Shown: in pieces, positions 1-14,001 of the stretch | Layout: each line of letters begins with the position of its first letter | Position numbering within the stretch: position 1 is the stretch's first letter | NCBI GenBank assembly: GCA_026929865.2 | Contig: CM049400.1 | Span: forward strand, 12,603,501 to 12,667,500 | DNA: 64,000 bases | Source of the DNA: Hyperoplus lanceolatus | Taxonomy: Eukaryota > Chordata > Actinopteri > Uranoscopiformes > Ammodytidae | Direction of reading: 5' to 3' | Translations under genes and position numbers: made by a program | Notes under the pieces: model-generated | The model's database searches: none | What the model was told of the DNA's origin: nothing | What the model saw: the letters and a program-made list of their open reading frames with translations, nothing else

Positions 1-130
1 TTTGTATTGTGATTAATAGCCTGGTTTGAAACGGGGGCCAGGGGAACACAGTTTTGCATCAGTTTGGTCATTTAGGATCCAACATTATTGACTGGCATTT
101 CTGACCACTCAGGCTGAGAAAGCTTCCGCC

Positions 131-3100
131 ATGGCTGTCTCTGCTGTCAGGAATTGGTGGAATACCTACCTGTTGGACAGATCAGACTGCAATGACTCCA
201 ACACAGAGGAAGACGAGGAGGAAATGGCAGGGAGGAAGCGGTGTAAGTTGTTTTTATTGAGATATGAATGCATGGTGCAGGTAGCCTGACTGTTGCTCTA
301 GTAGTCTAATGTGAATTTGAAAGTGTACTGCACATTCTCTTCATCAACCTGTTGCCCTTCAACCTGATCCGACTCGTCTGTCTCCTGTTTGATGCAGAGT
401 GGAAATCCTATTATTCAGAGTCAAGTGGAGGCTTTGGTGATGCCTGTCGGGAAGGATTGATTATACTGCATCTCTTTCGTACCGCTAAACGCATTAAATA
501 TTAAACAAGAGCTCTTTTGTGATTGAGACAATCAAATCAATCAGGTGCAGGCTGGGTTAACTTAACAATGCCTTTTTAAATACAAATGCTTGTGTGGTAT
601 TGAGAAGGCAAGGATGCATACTTGATGAAACATGCATACTCCTACAGGGAGTGCAGGAGCAGGAAGGAGCAGTTATTGAAGCTGTAATTCATGTCTCCAA
701 TCAGTATCCATAAACCTGAGTCAGACCCTGCGGACAAGGCAGCTGCTCATCGACTTTAAAGGTGACCGACCAGTTTTGAGTCTCAGAGCGCCGCTGGACC
801 TGGTTAACTTCCCATCTGTCTCCCACCCCCGTTGGCCCATAGAGTGTGAGGTCATCAGCGACATCATCCATCACATAGGTAGCTATGAAATGCATTTGAA
901 ACCATTACGTTACTGATGAACATAGAGGCTTAACAGTAGTAGTGTTATTCTCGCCAAGAGCTGGCAGAGTCCAATGTTTGAGGAGATGCTTTCCAGCAAA
1001 ACATATGGTCTTGAGTAAAAAGTATAAAACAAATCAATACTATATTAACCACTTTTTAACTGTTGGCATTCTCTTTTGCTGTTTAAGTTAACACGTAATG
1101 ACACAAGTAGAGTGTGTTTTGTAGAGTGGGACCCCCCAGAGCCGGAGTCATTCTACCAGATCACAGGTCATGAGAGGGCACCTATGCCACAAGGAGAGGA
1201 GCGGGGGAAGGTGGTTTACTGCATTGACCATGGTAACTTTGAACACCATAGGTATTTTCAGCAAAGGCACATTTTATTGGTGGTACAGTACCACCAGCCT
1301 AGATGGTATTGCTACACAGTTCATAATTTCATCACAATGCAGTCAACAAATTATTTACTCGACGCAAACAGCTAGCCCTTGGAGAGTGGATGATCTGTTG
1401 GAATTTGCTTGAATGCTTCAAGATGTAGATTTCATATTGATATGACAACCCCCCTGTGAATTTAGGTGCTTTCTTAATAATGAATAATTCTAGATACAAA
1501 TGCTTTAATAAATAAGTTTTAAGGTTTTAATGTTCACCCTTTTCCTATATTCTATCTCGTTAAAGCCACTAAGCGTCCCTTTTACACCTGCTCTCGTGTC
1601 AGAGGAAGCAGGGGGCCCATTAAAAGCGCCACATCTCATGAAGTCGATCAGGCAGACTTCACCCTTGAGTTTGAGTCACGCTTTGAGAGTGGGAACCTCC
1701 AGAAGGCTGTGCAAGTGTGAGTCTCTGTCGCCTTATCTACTGATCAGTTGTTGCAACTTTTTCGACCATTTAATCCCTGTCGGTTTTCGCTGTAGCTCTA
1801 GGTGAAGTTTCCTCCACCAATATTTGTTCTATGTTCAGGGGCGCCTATGAATACGAGCTCACCCTGCGCACTGACTTGTACACCAGAAAGCACACGCAGT
1901 GGTTTTACTTCCGGGTCAGGAACATGAAGGCCGGAGTGACCTACCGCTTCACCATCATCAACTTGATGAAGAGCAGCAGCCTGTATTCTCTTGGTATGAG
2001 ACCACTCCTCTATTCTGAGAGGGCTGCTGAGGGGGAAGGCATTGGATGGAAGCGCACTGGCTCAAATATCAGATACTACCGTAGCTACATTCAGGTAGGT
2101 AAACTTTCTGACATGAGGTGTTATGTAGGCTCCCATCTCCTTGTTTTTTCCTCAGCTGTCATTTTCGGTTCATGCGGTTATAAAAAAAATGTAATTGCAT
2201 TGGAGTTCTTTCAATCTATAACTGAGAACCTGTAAGCATCATGTCTTATCAAGACGTTTTGATTTCACTGCATAACAGTGTAGGTAGCATCATAGAAATA
2301 TAATTTAATATGCATGCACAAGAAGTGAGTCCTGCTAGCCATAAGCGAGGGATAGAAGAGAAATAATCTGTTAAAAAGTTAAAATTCAACAGCCCTTGTG
2401 TCTGTATAAAACATGCCTAAATCAAAATAATAATACAATATTCTATGCTTTTTCTGTTGACTACAACATGTCTGCACTGCAGTGTTGAAAATTAACATAA
2501 AATGAAAGGAGACTCAATCTTAAAGTTCAAGTAAATCATTCAAATGAAAGTTTACTCTTTCATCCACTTATTCAACAAATGGACAGTGTTCAGAAGTAAT
2601 CATTTTAAGTGCATTGAACTGAAATCAATCAAAACCATTATCCATGAGCAATTACCATTCTCTCTTATCTCTATTATAGAATCCAAAGGACAACAACTGC
2701 GACATAATCCCCCTGTACTCACTCACCTGGACTCTCCAGTTCCCGTATGACTCAGACACTTGCTACCTGGCCCACTGCTACCCTTACACCTATTCACACC
2801 TGCAGAGCTACCTTAGTCGCATCTCTTCCAACCCTGCAGTTGGCTCATACTGTAAGCTGCGGGTGCTGTGCCACAGCGTCGCTGGGAATGCCGTGTATGT
2901 GTTAACGATAACGTCCCAGGAGGTCAGCAGTGTGGACCGCAGGGCCAAGAAATCTGTGGTGGTGACTGCTCGAGTGCACCCTGGAGAGACCAACGGATCC
3001 TGGATGATGGAGGGGTTCCTAGACTTCCTGCTTGGAGACTCAGAAGATGCGCAGCTACTCAGGGACACTTTTGTTTTCAAGGTGAGGGACCAAGGGCACA

Positions 3101-5205
3101 TAGTCTCAGACAGATCTTATTATCATGAGATACAGTACTGTATGACTAATTAGCTATTTATAAAGTAGCTGAATTAATTGGATTGTGTTTTGTAATGCTT
3201 TGTAATGCTAACTTTGCTTTTTCTACTTTGTATTCGTGGTGCTCCAGGTGGTGCCAATGCTGAACCCAGATGGTGTGGTAGTGGGCAATTACCGCTGCTC
3301 TCTGGCAGGCAGGGACCTCAACAGATACTATAAGACTTTGCTCAGGGATTCATTTCCCTGTGTGTGGCACACCCGAAAAATGGTGGAAAGGTAAGACAGG
3401 GCACGTGACGTGCATAAACAAACTCATTGAAACACCTAGCACATATTAAAGGAATACTTCACCCATACGGAACCGGCATTCTATCATTATAAAATCGCTT
3501 TTATAATATAATGAATGAGGTTTTTCTTCCCTCAGTCTTCCCTTGTCCCAGCTGTCCTGTTAATCCTAACCCTACATTTTCCCATGTGTGATGTCACTCT
3601 AGTAAACTGTAGGGTTAGACAGTGAGACCATAAAACACTCTTTCTGCCTTTTCTCAGGCTACGATGAACCGATTTCTAAAATGTTTGCACATTTATACTA
3701 CATAGGATTTCAGAGTTCAATACACCTTCATATTCCAACCGGTGAAGTAGGTCTTTAATGAACCTGTATTTCGTGTACAGTGTGTAAATTAGTCTTTCTG
3801 TTATTTCTAAGTTCATGTCAATTCGTCCACAAAATTGTTAACTGTGTATGGAAAACGATTTTGTTTGTGAGCTGTTGTTTTCTGTTGTTTAGCTGTGGTT
3901 TAAATTAGTACTGTTTTTAAAGTATGAGAACAAAGGTCCCAAACAACATTACAGACTTTTGATTCTTATATATATATTAGAAATATTTAGTAAATTATTC
4001 CAATGGGATCCTTCTGTTCTTAGAGATTATATTTTAATTTGTCACATATCTTTTTTTTCTCTTGCATATCTGTCTTTATTACATTAGTCATAAGTAACAT
4101 TAAATTACAGAAATTACATTTTACGACAGAGACACAAATAATGTCCCCAGCTGCTGATTAAACCAGGGTATTTGAAGTGACAAGCTCCTGTTCAGGGAGC
4201 TTTAGGGAACAAAAACGTTTTCCACTGTCAATTATGTCTTAATAAGCTTTAGAAGAAGCTTCCCAAACATGTCTCATACGCTATTTGTGTGCTCTCTATT
4301 TCTCTCCCACATGTTCCTGTTTGCAATGTTGACCAGTGTATTTTCTGAAATAAATTATCTAGTCCTGTTATGTTATATTTATTCCCCAGGCTGATGGCTG
4401 AGTCAGATGTCATTCTTTACTGTGACTTTCACGGGCACAACCGTAAGAACAATGTCTTCATGTACGGTTGTAATGACCGAAGTGACGCTTCGGTGAAGCT
4501 TCAGGAGAGAGTCTTTCCACTAATGATGAGCAAGAACGCCAGTAGTAAGGTAAAGACAAACACACCACAGGTACAATTAGAAGTTCAACATTCATATTTC
4601 TGGCCTTTTATGCATACAAATCCCTAGTGTACTGGACAACAAGCATATTCAACAGTCACCAATCTTACACCCACAACACCACACTTGTGCAGGACACTTC
4701 ATATTCAGCACGTGTCAGAAACTGTGTCTATTCCATGGTCTAAATTTCTGTCAACTACAATATCTTATTAACTATCTTCATTAGTTTTCCTTTAGGAGTT
4801 GTAAGTTCCGGGTGCAGAAGTGCAAAGAGGGAACTGGACGAATCGCCATGTGGAGACTTGGCATCAAAAACAGCTACACTATGGAGGCCACCTTTGGAGG
4901 CTCCACCCTGGGTGAGTTTAAATTGTGCAGATGTCAAGTTGTTTCTGTGTATATGCTTAAATGTCTTTCGTATGAGGGTTTATGGTCTGTTTGAACTGCA
5001 GGCGACAGGAAAGGAACACATTTTACTACTCGAGACCTGAAGTCCCTTGGCTTTTGCTTTTGTGACACCCTGCTGGACTACTGTGACCCTGATCCAACAA
5101 AGGTGAGAGATAAAGCAGCACGCCTGGCAGCAAATTATATTGAAATGTAGACGTGGTGGTTTTTAAAGTTTAGATGTTTTTACTCAGGTATTTAAATGTG
5201 AGCCT

Positions 5206-5236
<31 letters not shown>

Positions 5237-8200
5237 GCATCCATTATATTTCCTCTGTGCTTTTTTTTCAGACCAATAACTGTCTGACAGAGCTGACGGC
5301 GATGTTGAGCAAGGAGTTCAGAGATAGGCTGGGCAAAGATGTGGGCACTGACTGTAACATCTCTGTGTCTGACCTGGAAACTAGGTGATGTATTTTTTTC
5401 TTATTATTCTTAAAAGGTTGAGTTAGCAGTCCAGATGAACGCTTCTTGTCAAATCACCTTTTGTTAAAATAATGATTTTGATAAAAAAAGTGATTTTGTA
5501 AACATACAAACTCCAGAATTGCTGACTTTAAAACACATTCAAACCAGACTAGGGCAATATATGGGATGAGTATAAAATATGCTCTCACTCTGCTTGAATG
5601 TGAATTTTTTTTGCTTGCTCACACAGCACCAGCGGTTCAAACAGTTCAGATTCCGACGGACTCCCAGTTCATTTAATGAATCAGCCCCAAACTGCCCGTC
5701 CAGAGGTATACTGCCATAAATCTACTCAAATGAAAAAATGCTCTAAAAGGTTTTTATACCAGTGCTTTGTTTTCTTTGTATGGTGATGGTCATGTTTTGG
5801 ATCAAGTGATCTTTGGGTTCATTTATGAAAATGAGCAATGAATCGTGAATTCTCCTGTATCAGTCATTGTAGCACATGTGCCTGTTCTCTCCTCGACAGC
5901 AAACTAATGCCAAGAAGAAGAAAAAACGGCTGAGGAGTCATAAGGAGAGGAACAAGCTGCGACCAGAGAGAGGGAAGATTGACACAGAGCCAAAGGTCAT
6001 GCAAAGCAGCATCAAAACTAGTGTAAGGGGATAATCCATTAATCAATGCTCACCCTTGTCTGGTTGAAGTATTACTGATATCAAACCAGACTCAGGGCTG
6101 TACAGTGCGACAGTTTTGATCGCATTTGCTACTGAAATTGATCACGTGCGATGATGAATACAAGTCCAGTCGCACCAGTGCTAATGAGCAGGTGCTGTCT
6201 GTTTGAGACACAGAGGAGCTATGCAAAAATACTACTTAGAGGGCTCTACATTAACACTCTCCAAATGTGGGTGAATGTAGTCTTAGGCGAGTAAGTTATT
6301 AAGTCTACTCTCCACTTTGGCTGGTGAAAGATGTGTGCTCGGGATCTGTGCTTGTGCGGCGATTTTGGCGTCTAACTTCACCAACGGTTAAAACAGGAAG
6401 GTGACAGCTCTCTTTACATTAACGCAGTCAAGTTAGTGCGTGTGCAAACAGAACATTTCCTGTGCGCCTTCACAATAAAAGTCGGTTACTAGCCAAATGC
6501 GAGTTGACTCTTATTTTGAAGCAGGTAAGAACAGGAAGTTAGCGCTTCACAGCCCTGCAATCAACCATGGACCTATAAAGAAAGCAGTCAACAGCAGTAA
6601 CTATCTATGATTTAAACCAGGGTTTCTCAACGGGGGCGTTCGTACAACCTAGGGGGGCGCTGGGACACAAGAGCTCTTTTTTTTTTTTTTTTTTTTTTAA
6701 TAAATATATTTTAAACTTTCTTAAACATCTTATAAATCTTTTGACTGCAAAAATAGGTTACCTGAAATAAACAGCCTATTTTAACTTTTCATGTTTCTAA
6801 CCCCTCGACCTCTTTTTAACTATTATCTCCTTCTCTTCTGCTGTCTGCTGACTGTCACAGCCTTAGAAAAGAGAAGGCTCTGCAGACAGCCAATAAGAGG
6901 TCTTTGAGTCAGAACAACCAGCCAATCAAAGCCTTAGCGGCAGAGGAATCAGCCAATCACAGACTAGTATAATGCCGTTTACTGATATTGCTAATGCTAA
7001 TGCTAGCGCAGCGAGATTCAAACTTAAACTAACTATTGTCTCTGAGGTGGAGAAAACACAGAGTAATCAGCCAAAGCATGGAGTTAACTAACACACAAGC
7101 AGAACCATGTTAAAGACACAACCCTCATATGTTGGAGAGGGACGATATACTAAACCAGGGCTGCCAAGTTTCACCAAAAGTTTGGAGTGAGATTTTTTGG
7201 CCGAGGGACCCAAAACCGTGTCCTCTTTCCCACCCAATAATTTTTGCTAGTGTCCTGCAAGTTTACATATTGTTCAGAATAAATCAGAAATAAAAGACAA
7301 TTGGAAAATGTGATAAAACATCAAAAATCTTATTAAAATAAACAAATTCATGAATTGCAAAGTCGTAGGACAGGTTTTAATTAAACATTGGGTGTGGACA
7401 TATTGTAAGTGGGGGTCTGGGGTTCCCCCCCAGAAAATTTTGAGCATTAAACACTTAATTTCCTGCATTCTGGTGAATTTTTATGAAGCAATGTGTGCCT
7501 TTTCTGCATTCATTTTTATGTAAAGTAAAAGAGAACATTCACGGTTTCGCTGACACAAATTTAATTGAATAGCTTACAATGCATGTGTAGTGCTTTCAAA
7601 TATCTCCTGTAGCCTATTGTTAAAACATTTGGTTAAACTGTAATAAAGGTAATTATTCTATATGTATTCAACATTGTATGGGTTATCCAATTATCCAATT
7701 TCAATTAACCATTATTATATTAAATCTATGACACTTGATGTCTTCTCAGAACATATTTTTCCCACAGTAACCTCTAAGCTTAGTTACTCAATACATTCAT
7801 TCAATTAATGTTGACAACATTTTAGAACAAAAATGTGTTGGTGTGTCAACCAGCCCAATAACATAATGCAAAACAAGCTTGAATATATCAAGTTAAGTGA
7901 CTGATTTGAATTAAGGTGTTCTTACCTCTTTGTTCATTTAATACCGGCGTCCTTGTTGTCATTAATTTTCTATATAATTTGAACAAAGGGCAGGACTGGG
8001 AGGCAGCGGTCTTTTATTAGTTTTGTAGTGTAACGCAGGGGGGCGTGGCCGTGGTGGTTTGCCAAGTGGCTGCTGCGGCTACGGGCTGCACAAGGCCATG
8101 GATATTGTCGATGCCATGGACCTATAAAGAAACCGCGCATGCAGAAAGCATGGCAGAAAGAGGATGTCACGGAACTCAGTCCGTTTAGCTTTTCAAAATA

Positions 8201-11200
8201 AGACTTTCAAAGTAAAAGTACCAAAAAAATAAAAATATATTACGGGGATTCATTTCTCTGCGTGAGAAATTGGAGGTGTGGCGTGTGAGCGTGTGAACTG
8301 GTTGATATGCGTGTGTCTCACGGCCAAAGCCTGAGACTTGGCCGCTCTGACTAAACGCTGTGCACCGCGAGAGGCTCACTGAAGCCCTGTACAGCAGCCC
8401 TATGACAGCAGCAAAGCACAGCTACGTCATGAGCGCTAGTTCGCGGGATAACAGTTCAACAACCAATGAAAACGTACACAATTCATTGTAACATATTCAA
8501 CTTTAATAACATAACATAAACAAACATGGCGGATAGCAAGAAAAAGTGCCGGCAGTACAATGCCAATTACATTAGTTATGGATTTATCCCGTCACCGACG
8601 AACACCACTTTACCAATGTGCCTACTCTGCGATCAGGTGTTCTCTAATGAGGCCATGAAACCCTCGTGACTACAGGAACATTTAGTGAAAAAACATCCCG
8701 AAAAATCAGCTAAAGATCCATCCTACTTTAAAGCCACTACGAATAACATGGCACGTTGGCGTCCCCTTTGGACAAAAGCGGTAGTATTTTTACGACGCCC
8801 GCTGTCACAAAGCTGTTTACTAGCGCGTGCCAGGCGCGTGAGTGTGAACTGAGAAGGGAGCAATATAGTGCATGTCCGTGTGTTGAAAGTGTGAGGACTC
8901 TTTTCGGCTCCGTGAGAGTGGTTTTGACACTGCATGAACTAATGCCAGTCACTGCCACACGCACCTGATTGCAATGCTGATTGCTAACTACTCTCTCTCA
9001 CGGAGCTGAAAGATTAGGCTACGTGTCCGACTCCTCACAGAAAGCGAATGAACGATAGATGGCAGTTAGTATGGATCACGATGAGGTAATGTGTTTGTGT
9101 TGTTGATGTAAATAATGACTATTTCAGATAATGGTTATCTGATGATGGTGAAGCAAAGCAAACTTTGTGTTAGTACCAACCGCTCATTCATTTAGGAGTA
9201 AACACTGCAGTCTAGTTTCGCTCTCGTGAAATTGTATACACGTTGCTTGGCAACGCCCTCGTCCCCCGTAGCCTAGAGCCTATATCACTCTCCCTTTTAG
9301 CTGTGTGGGAGATTTGATTCTTGCATGTTTTTTTTCCAAAATGTTTATGAATAACATATAATATACATTATATAAAACATAATGTATATATTTTTTAATC
9401 GCAGTATTATTGAAGAGAAAGCTTTGGGACTGGGCAACCTGGATGGTGGTAGTCCAGAGCGATATACTATACACACTACTTTCCACTATTGCCTCTGATT
9501 TCTAGCTGGGTTAAGATAGTAGCCACCCGAGGTCACGACCCTGCTAGGGGGGTCCGGGGGTATGCCCCCCCGGGAGATTTTTTTTTTACCTTTTTAAAGT
9601 GAAATGCATGAATCTGGTGCACTTTGAGAGGAAGATTAAGAGGCTAAATCTGAGGAATTTTGTGTGAACAAATAATTTGGAGACACTGGGTCGGATGAAT
9701 TAGAAGCTATTGAAGAAAGACACATGGATTTTCCATAGAAATATACATTTGAAATAAAATATTATGCAGGGTCCTCTAGGATGGGCTTGGTGCTCTTTTT
9801 CTTTTACGGGACATATTTTTCTGTAATATGATGAATTAATTTAAATGCAGTGAGAGGAACGAAGCAGAATAACTCTGTTGTCCAGTTATCTTTTTTTCCA
9901 CAGACGAGGCTGAAATAGGCTATAGACTACAGTATACACAGTGCATGGGCAACTGAGGGCAGCCCCATTTTCAAATATTTTTAAATAAACTCAATACACA
10001 CTGTGCACGCCATGGACTTGAACGTGACGTGATCAGTTAACCTCGGATTACCTCCTAGATGAACTGATTCAATTATTAAGCTAATAACTCTCTACCAAAA
10101 CATTGTATTCCTTTTATTGTATGATAATTTACATTTACATAATATGATGTTGATATCAAACACACAAACTAAAAAAAAAACTTGGCAGTCGGGACCCTAA
10201 GCAACCGCTCATTTCGCTTATGCCTCGGGCCGGCTCTGCTGAGAAGTGACCACTATAAGCGGGTGGGTAACTTGGAGGCAGGCTGTCCTGCCCACCCAAT
10301 AATACAATTAGAAGCAATGCATGGTAATGGTATATTCTTTAGTATTAATTAATTAGAATTTTATTTGACATTTTCTTGGACAGCGAATGAACAGGTCCGT
10401 CCGATAGTGGGTCTGGACTTCCACCTAAAAAAAAAAAAAAATTGTGATTGGGTGGGCACAGCCCACATTTGGGTGGGCACGGCCCACCCTGGCCCCTGGC
10501 TACCGCCGGCCCTGATTACAACCAATGCTGATAGTGTTATTTCAACCAGCCACCTGACAGTGGGTTAAATCTGCCTATCATAGAACAGGCTCATATTGGG
10601 ATTTTTTTTAAATAATTCTTATAAGAAACCAAAACAGCACAGAAAATATGTTTATGTTTATATGTTATTGTTGATAGAGGATGTAGCCAAAACATATTCT
10701 TAATTGTGCGTGTGTGTGTGTGTGTGTGTTTGTGTGTTTTTTTTTTTTGGGGGGGGGGGGGGGCGCTAGAGTATCTCGGTAAGGTTAGGGGGGCGTTTGC
10801 TCAAAAAAGGTTGAGAACCACTGATTTAAACAAAGATTGACACAACCTATTTAACTTGGCCTAAATTGTATAACTATGTTTACTAATTTATTTAATAGGC
10901 TATATGTTCAATGTTTTAAAGTATGGTTTTCATTAAAAGAATGAAATGTTCTAAAAATGTTTGTTATTATTAGCCTAATATAATAATGATATGTTTATAA
11001 AAAATATATAGGTATAGACATTATTTTTATAGTTGTATGGGGGGGGAAATAATTCTGAATCAGCAAAAAAATTGCCATTGGCAGGTTAGACTCTTTTGTC
11101 TAAATTGCAATCAGTGCACCCCTATTAATTTTTCAACAATTATTACTGCACACTAGGATATCATATTCATTGAGAATCTCAAATAAAACCAAGATGACAT

Positions 11201-13314
11201 GCTCAAAGGTAATTAGAGCTAAATGCAAGGGTTAGGGTCATACAAGTTTTCGATCATACTTTGTGTGGCACCAAATTTATTTTTGTGCTACTGAATTTTT
11301 TTGCTTGCTAGCACCAGTGCTACCACTTTAAAAAATAAGCGTACAGCCCTGAGACTGATTAGTGAATGCTCTTTGCAGGAGACCAGCCTGCCCCATGAGA
11401 ACAGAGTCAGAGAGAGCATTCCTTTTGAAAGATCCAGGAAGAAATGGCAGGTAGGACACGGATGGAGAGAGGGAATATGGAGAATGAGGAGGTTGTGAGA
11501 AGTGAGAATATTTCCTGAGCTGTTCCCATTTACAATTCTTTCTTTGTGAAGGTGAGTGCTTCTTTAAAAAAAGCTGGCAACCCTCTTCCCACCACTCACC
11601 CGGGGGACGTCGCTCAGGTGACTCTGTGGCAGGGCTGTGAGCCCATCAAGGCAAACGTGAGCTAGATTTTCTAGATTGAATACTCCCACAAGTTAGACTT
11701 TAGGACAAATTTTTCTTCATTCATAACATCCACATTCACTCACATACCCACTTCAGGTTTAATGGACGTAATGAGAAACTGCTGGAAAACTACTTTTGAT
11801 ACTTGAAGCAACAGAAATATAGCCTTGTATTCTGAGACATATTCTGTTTTTTGTTTTAGGACGAGTCTCTGGAGGGTGTGAGAGCTGCATGGCTACATGG
11901 AAGGTCAACAGCATGTCGACATCTCGGGATGTACACATCTGTGTTACCTTACACAGGTAGAGACCCATGAAATATATTTAAAGTATTTCACTTGCAAAAC
12001 ACATAACCATATGCATGGTTCGCTTTCACAGATGATCCGAAGATGGATACGAGTCGTTGGAGATGCTCCTCTCAACTGCTGCACCTGAGTGCTATCCGTC
12101 CACCGTCAACGGATTCCATACCCTCCAACCAGCAACAGCAGCCCTGCCCCCGACAAACCTTTGTATCCTACAGAGTCCTAAAAGGTTTGTGCATATGTAC
12201 AGTGAATTGAAAATAGTCCATTTTTAAAACTGCAAAGTTTCATCGGCTCACTCAATTCAAACCTGCCTCAAATTGTAGTTCTGTTGTAGTGACACTTGTC
12301 TCCCTCTTACAGGGCTGCCACCTTCCCTTGCAGCGGCCCAAAGGTAAACATCACAGAGACATTCTATCCTTATCAACAGGCAGTAGAGAACCACGTGTTG
12401 AGTTCACTAACTGATTTGGCTCTTCTTGACAGGTCTCCTTCCATGTACGCCAAGATGCTTCCAGAAGTTATTTCAACAAAGCGCTTGCAGTCAACTTTCA
12501 CCACTGACAAGTTCAACGACCTTCATATTGTTAGAGACAGAAAGTCTTTACGGGTCTCAGAGCGTTACTTTGTGCCCCGAGATTCCTTACAGGAAAATCT
12601 AACCAGGACCGGGCAACAAGGCGTGAAACAAGACAATCCCTCAGGTATTATATGCACACATATGATGAAATTATAATTTTTTTTGTGGTGATAAAGTTAG
12701 CAAAACAGAAATAAATAAATGTTTCCCCCTTCATCACTGTTCTGTGAGCTAATCCATCCCTGCTTTATTACCTGCTCTTGTCATTTATTTAGGGGGTTTG
12801 TTGAAATCTATACCACTTGGAGAGCAGAACCAGAGAGCACTCAGCCCTGACCTCCCCCTGAATGACACTGAGTCACACAGCAGTCTATTTGTGCCTGTGC
12901 TGAGGGGCACAGACCAAAAAGGAAAAAGGTAAGTTCACTTTCAAACCTAATGTGCACACTGGTAAATGCTCAAGTTGCAATCTCTGTTAAAAGATCAGGA
13001 CATAAGCCCTGATCTCTGGGCAATGATGAAACAACAAGAATTATTTATTTAATTTTACATCATTTGCATGGTCTTTTAAAGGTATTCTGTGCTTTTTTAA
13101 TTTCCTCAGACTAGGAAAAGAAACTTTGGGGGACAAAAGGCACAAAGGTGGTTTATCTCCTCTGAAGATGGAACTTCCACTTCCACAGAGAGACATTCTG
13201 GGTACGCTTCAGGCAAAGGACATAAGGGACTCTCACTCTGCGAGAGAACGTCCAATAGGTTTGGCTCTACAAGAGGAAATCGTCACAAGATCATCAAAAT
13301 CTGCTCCGCTGTAG
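131..13314 (+). CDS. agbl2: Cytosolic carboxypeptidase 2 (AGBL2/CCP2), 21 coding exons
   Basis: M14D metallocarboxypeptidase that removes glutamates (or C-terminal residues) from tubulin tails, mainly on axonemes and centrioles. Coding exons inferred from splice sites: 131-242, 705-878, 1125-1251, 1603-1716, 1839-2094, 2680-3081, 3248-3390, 4390-4549, 4785-4911, 5002-5102, 5272-5384, 5627-5705, 5900-6022, 11379-11450, 11552-11656, 11860-11956, 12032-12184, 12313-12343, 12433-12644, 12793-12928, 13110-13314. Lengths sum to 3042 nt (1013 aa plus stop). Visible motifs are the CCP N-terminal block ([22 protein letters not shown]), zinc ligands HPGE (His codon near 2977) and DFHGHN (near 4430), substrate-binding [14 protein letters not shown] and catalytic [14 protein letters not shown] Ser-rich [17 protein letters not shown] stretch and a Lys/Arg block follow, favouring AGBL2 over AGBL3. 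The tail after 11379 is long and poorly conserved. The start ATG has a strong Kozak context (gccATGg), but the N-terminus is the least certain part and upstream coding exons are possible. Intron 13 carries a hAT insertion. Confidence 0.9.
8526..8760 (+). pseudogene. Broken BED zinc-finger N-terminus of a hAT transposase
   Basis: An ATG at 8526 opens a frame with a BED-like zinc finger: [16 protein letters not shown], an in-frame TGA at about 8667, then [16 protein letters not shown]. The C-x2-C ... H-x4-H spacing and the EAMKPS/KHPEK context match ZBED/FAM200-type hAT proteins. After about 8757 the frame meets a different repeat (also seen at 24.36 kb) and the catalytic part is missing. It lies inside the 6618-10823 hAT element and is presumably the relic of its transposase. 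Confidence 0.65.
9515..9850. repeat. Interspersed repeat, copy 1 (second copy 33.24-33.60 kb)
   Basis: Starts around a G/C-rich core (GGGGGTATGCCCCCC) and continues through AAAGTGAAATGCATGAATC and TATTATGCAGGGTCCTCT blocks. The same order of blocks, with scattered differences, occurs at about 33240-33600 inside a second hAT element. Unidentified family. Confidence 0.7.
10708..10763. repeat. GT microsatellite followed by poly-T and poly-G
   Basis: A (GT)n run passes into about 13 T and then about 14 G just inside the right end of the agbl2 hAT element. Confidence 0.9.
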
Positions 13315-14001
13315 GTCAATGGGAACTACAGATTGATTTGATTATCTCTATTCTCTGGCCAGTGATGTGAATCATAGTCTGGTGGACGAAGAGGAATGTT
13401 ATTTTTGTTACTTTCAACAGGTTTGTTGAACAACAAAATGACCGCGTATTACCTCATTCAAACAGATATCATGACACATGTCACACTTGGAGAGAATTTA
13501 AAGCCTCTTGTTAAAGTCTTAAAGAATAATATCAACCGGGAAAATGTGTTTGATGTTTAATATGTCCCCTTGAGATTTGATCAAATTGATAGCAACATTT
13601 AAATATCTTAATGACAATGCTTACCGTTTTTTACATATATATTTTTTTAACTTACTTTGAGGGTCGCTATTGGTAAACACAAGATTTACTGATGACAAAC
13701 CTTTATGGCTCAGTTTTCGATGCATTCAGCTGATGCCCAATAAATGGTACCCAGGATTTGTGTTATAACAATTTTGTTTATTGCAACACAAAGAACAATA
13801 CAATACCATGAAATATAATGTGAAAAAAATACAAAAATAAATATGTTCAAATGTTTTTCTCTTCAATAATCAATGTGGGGAGGAAATACCCCATATACTG
13901 CTTGTAATACAAAAAATGTACACATAATTCTGTTTAATTGTGGGAGCTGTGAAGTAAGGATGTGTCGCAGTGTCTCCAGATGAGGCAGGGATGCCAGAGA
14001 T
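13315..14001. other. Convergent agbl2/tmem17 3' ends
   Basis: No coding signal. AATAAA at about 13739 on + is a candidate agbl2 poly(A) signal. Several AT-rich runs could serve tmem17 on the minus strand. Confidence 0.5.

Larger units (their letters stand above)
6618..10823. mobile_element. hAT DNA transposon, 4.2 kb, in agbl2 intron 13
   Basis: The ends are imperfect inverted repeats: CAGGGTTTCTCAAC on the left, and on the right a sequence whose complement is CAGTGGTTCTCAAC. Each is flanked by the same 8-bp sequence, atttaaac (6610-6617 and 10824-10831), which is the target-duplication length of hAT elements. The interior is a patchwork: a broken BED zinc-finger start (8526-8760), a segment shared with another hAT at 33.2 kb, and homopolymer and GT tracts near the right end. 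I found no complete transposase, so it is probably non-autonomous and has taken in other repeats. Confidence 0.85.

Noticed and set aside
398-450. Small exon candidate in agbl2 reading [15 protein letters not shown]
   Set aside because: It looks exon-like (FGD occurs near this place in related proteins), but joining it to the preceding exon gives a TAG or the wrong frame, while exon 131-242 joins 705-878 cleanly.
8737-8968. Overlapping ORFs on both strands near 8.75-8.97 kb
   Set aside because: They lie inside the hAT element across a repeat junction and show no domain.
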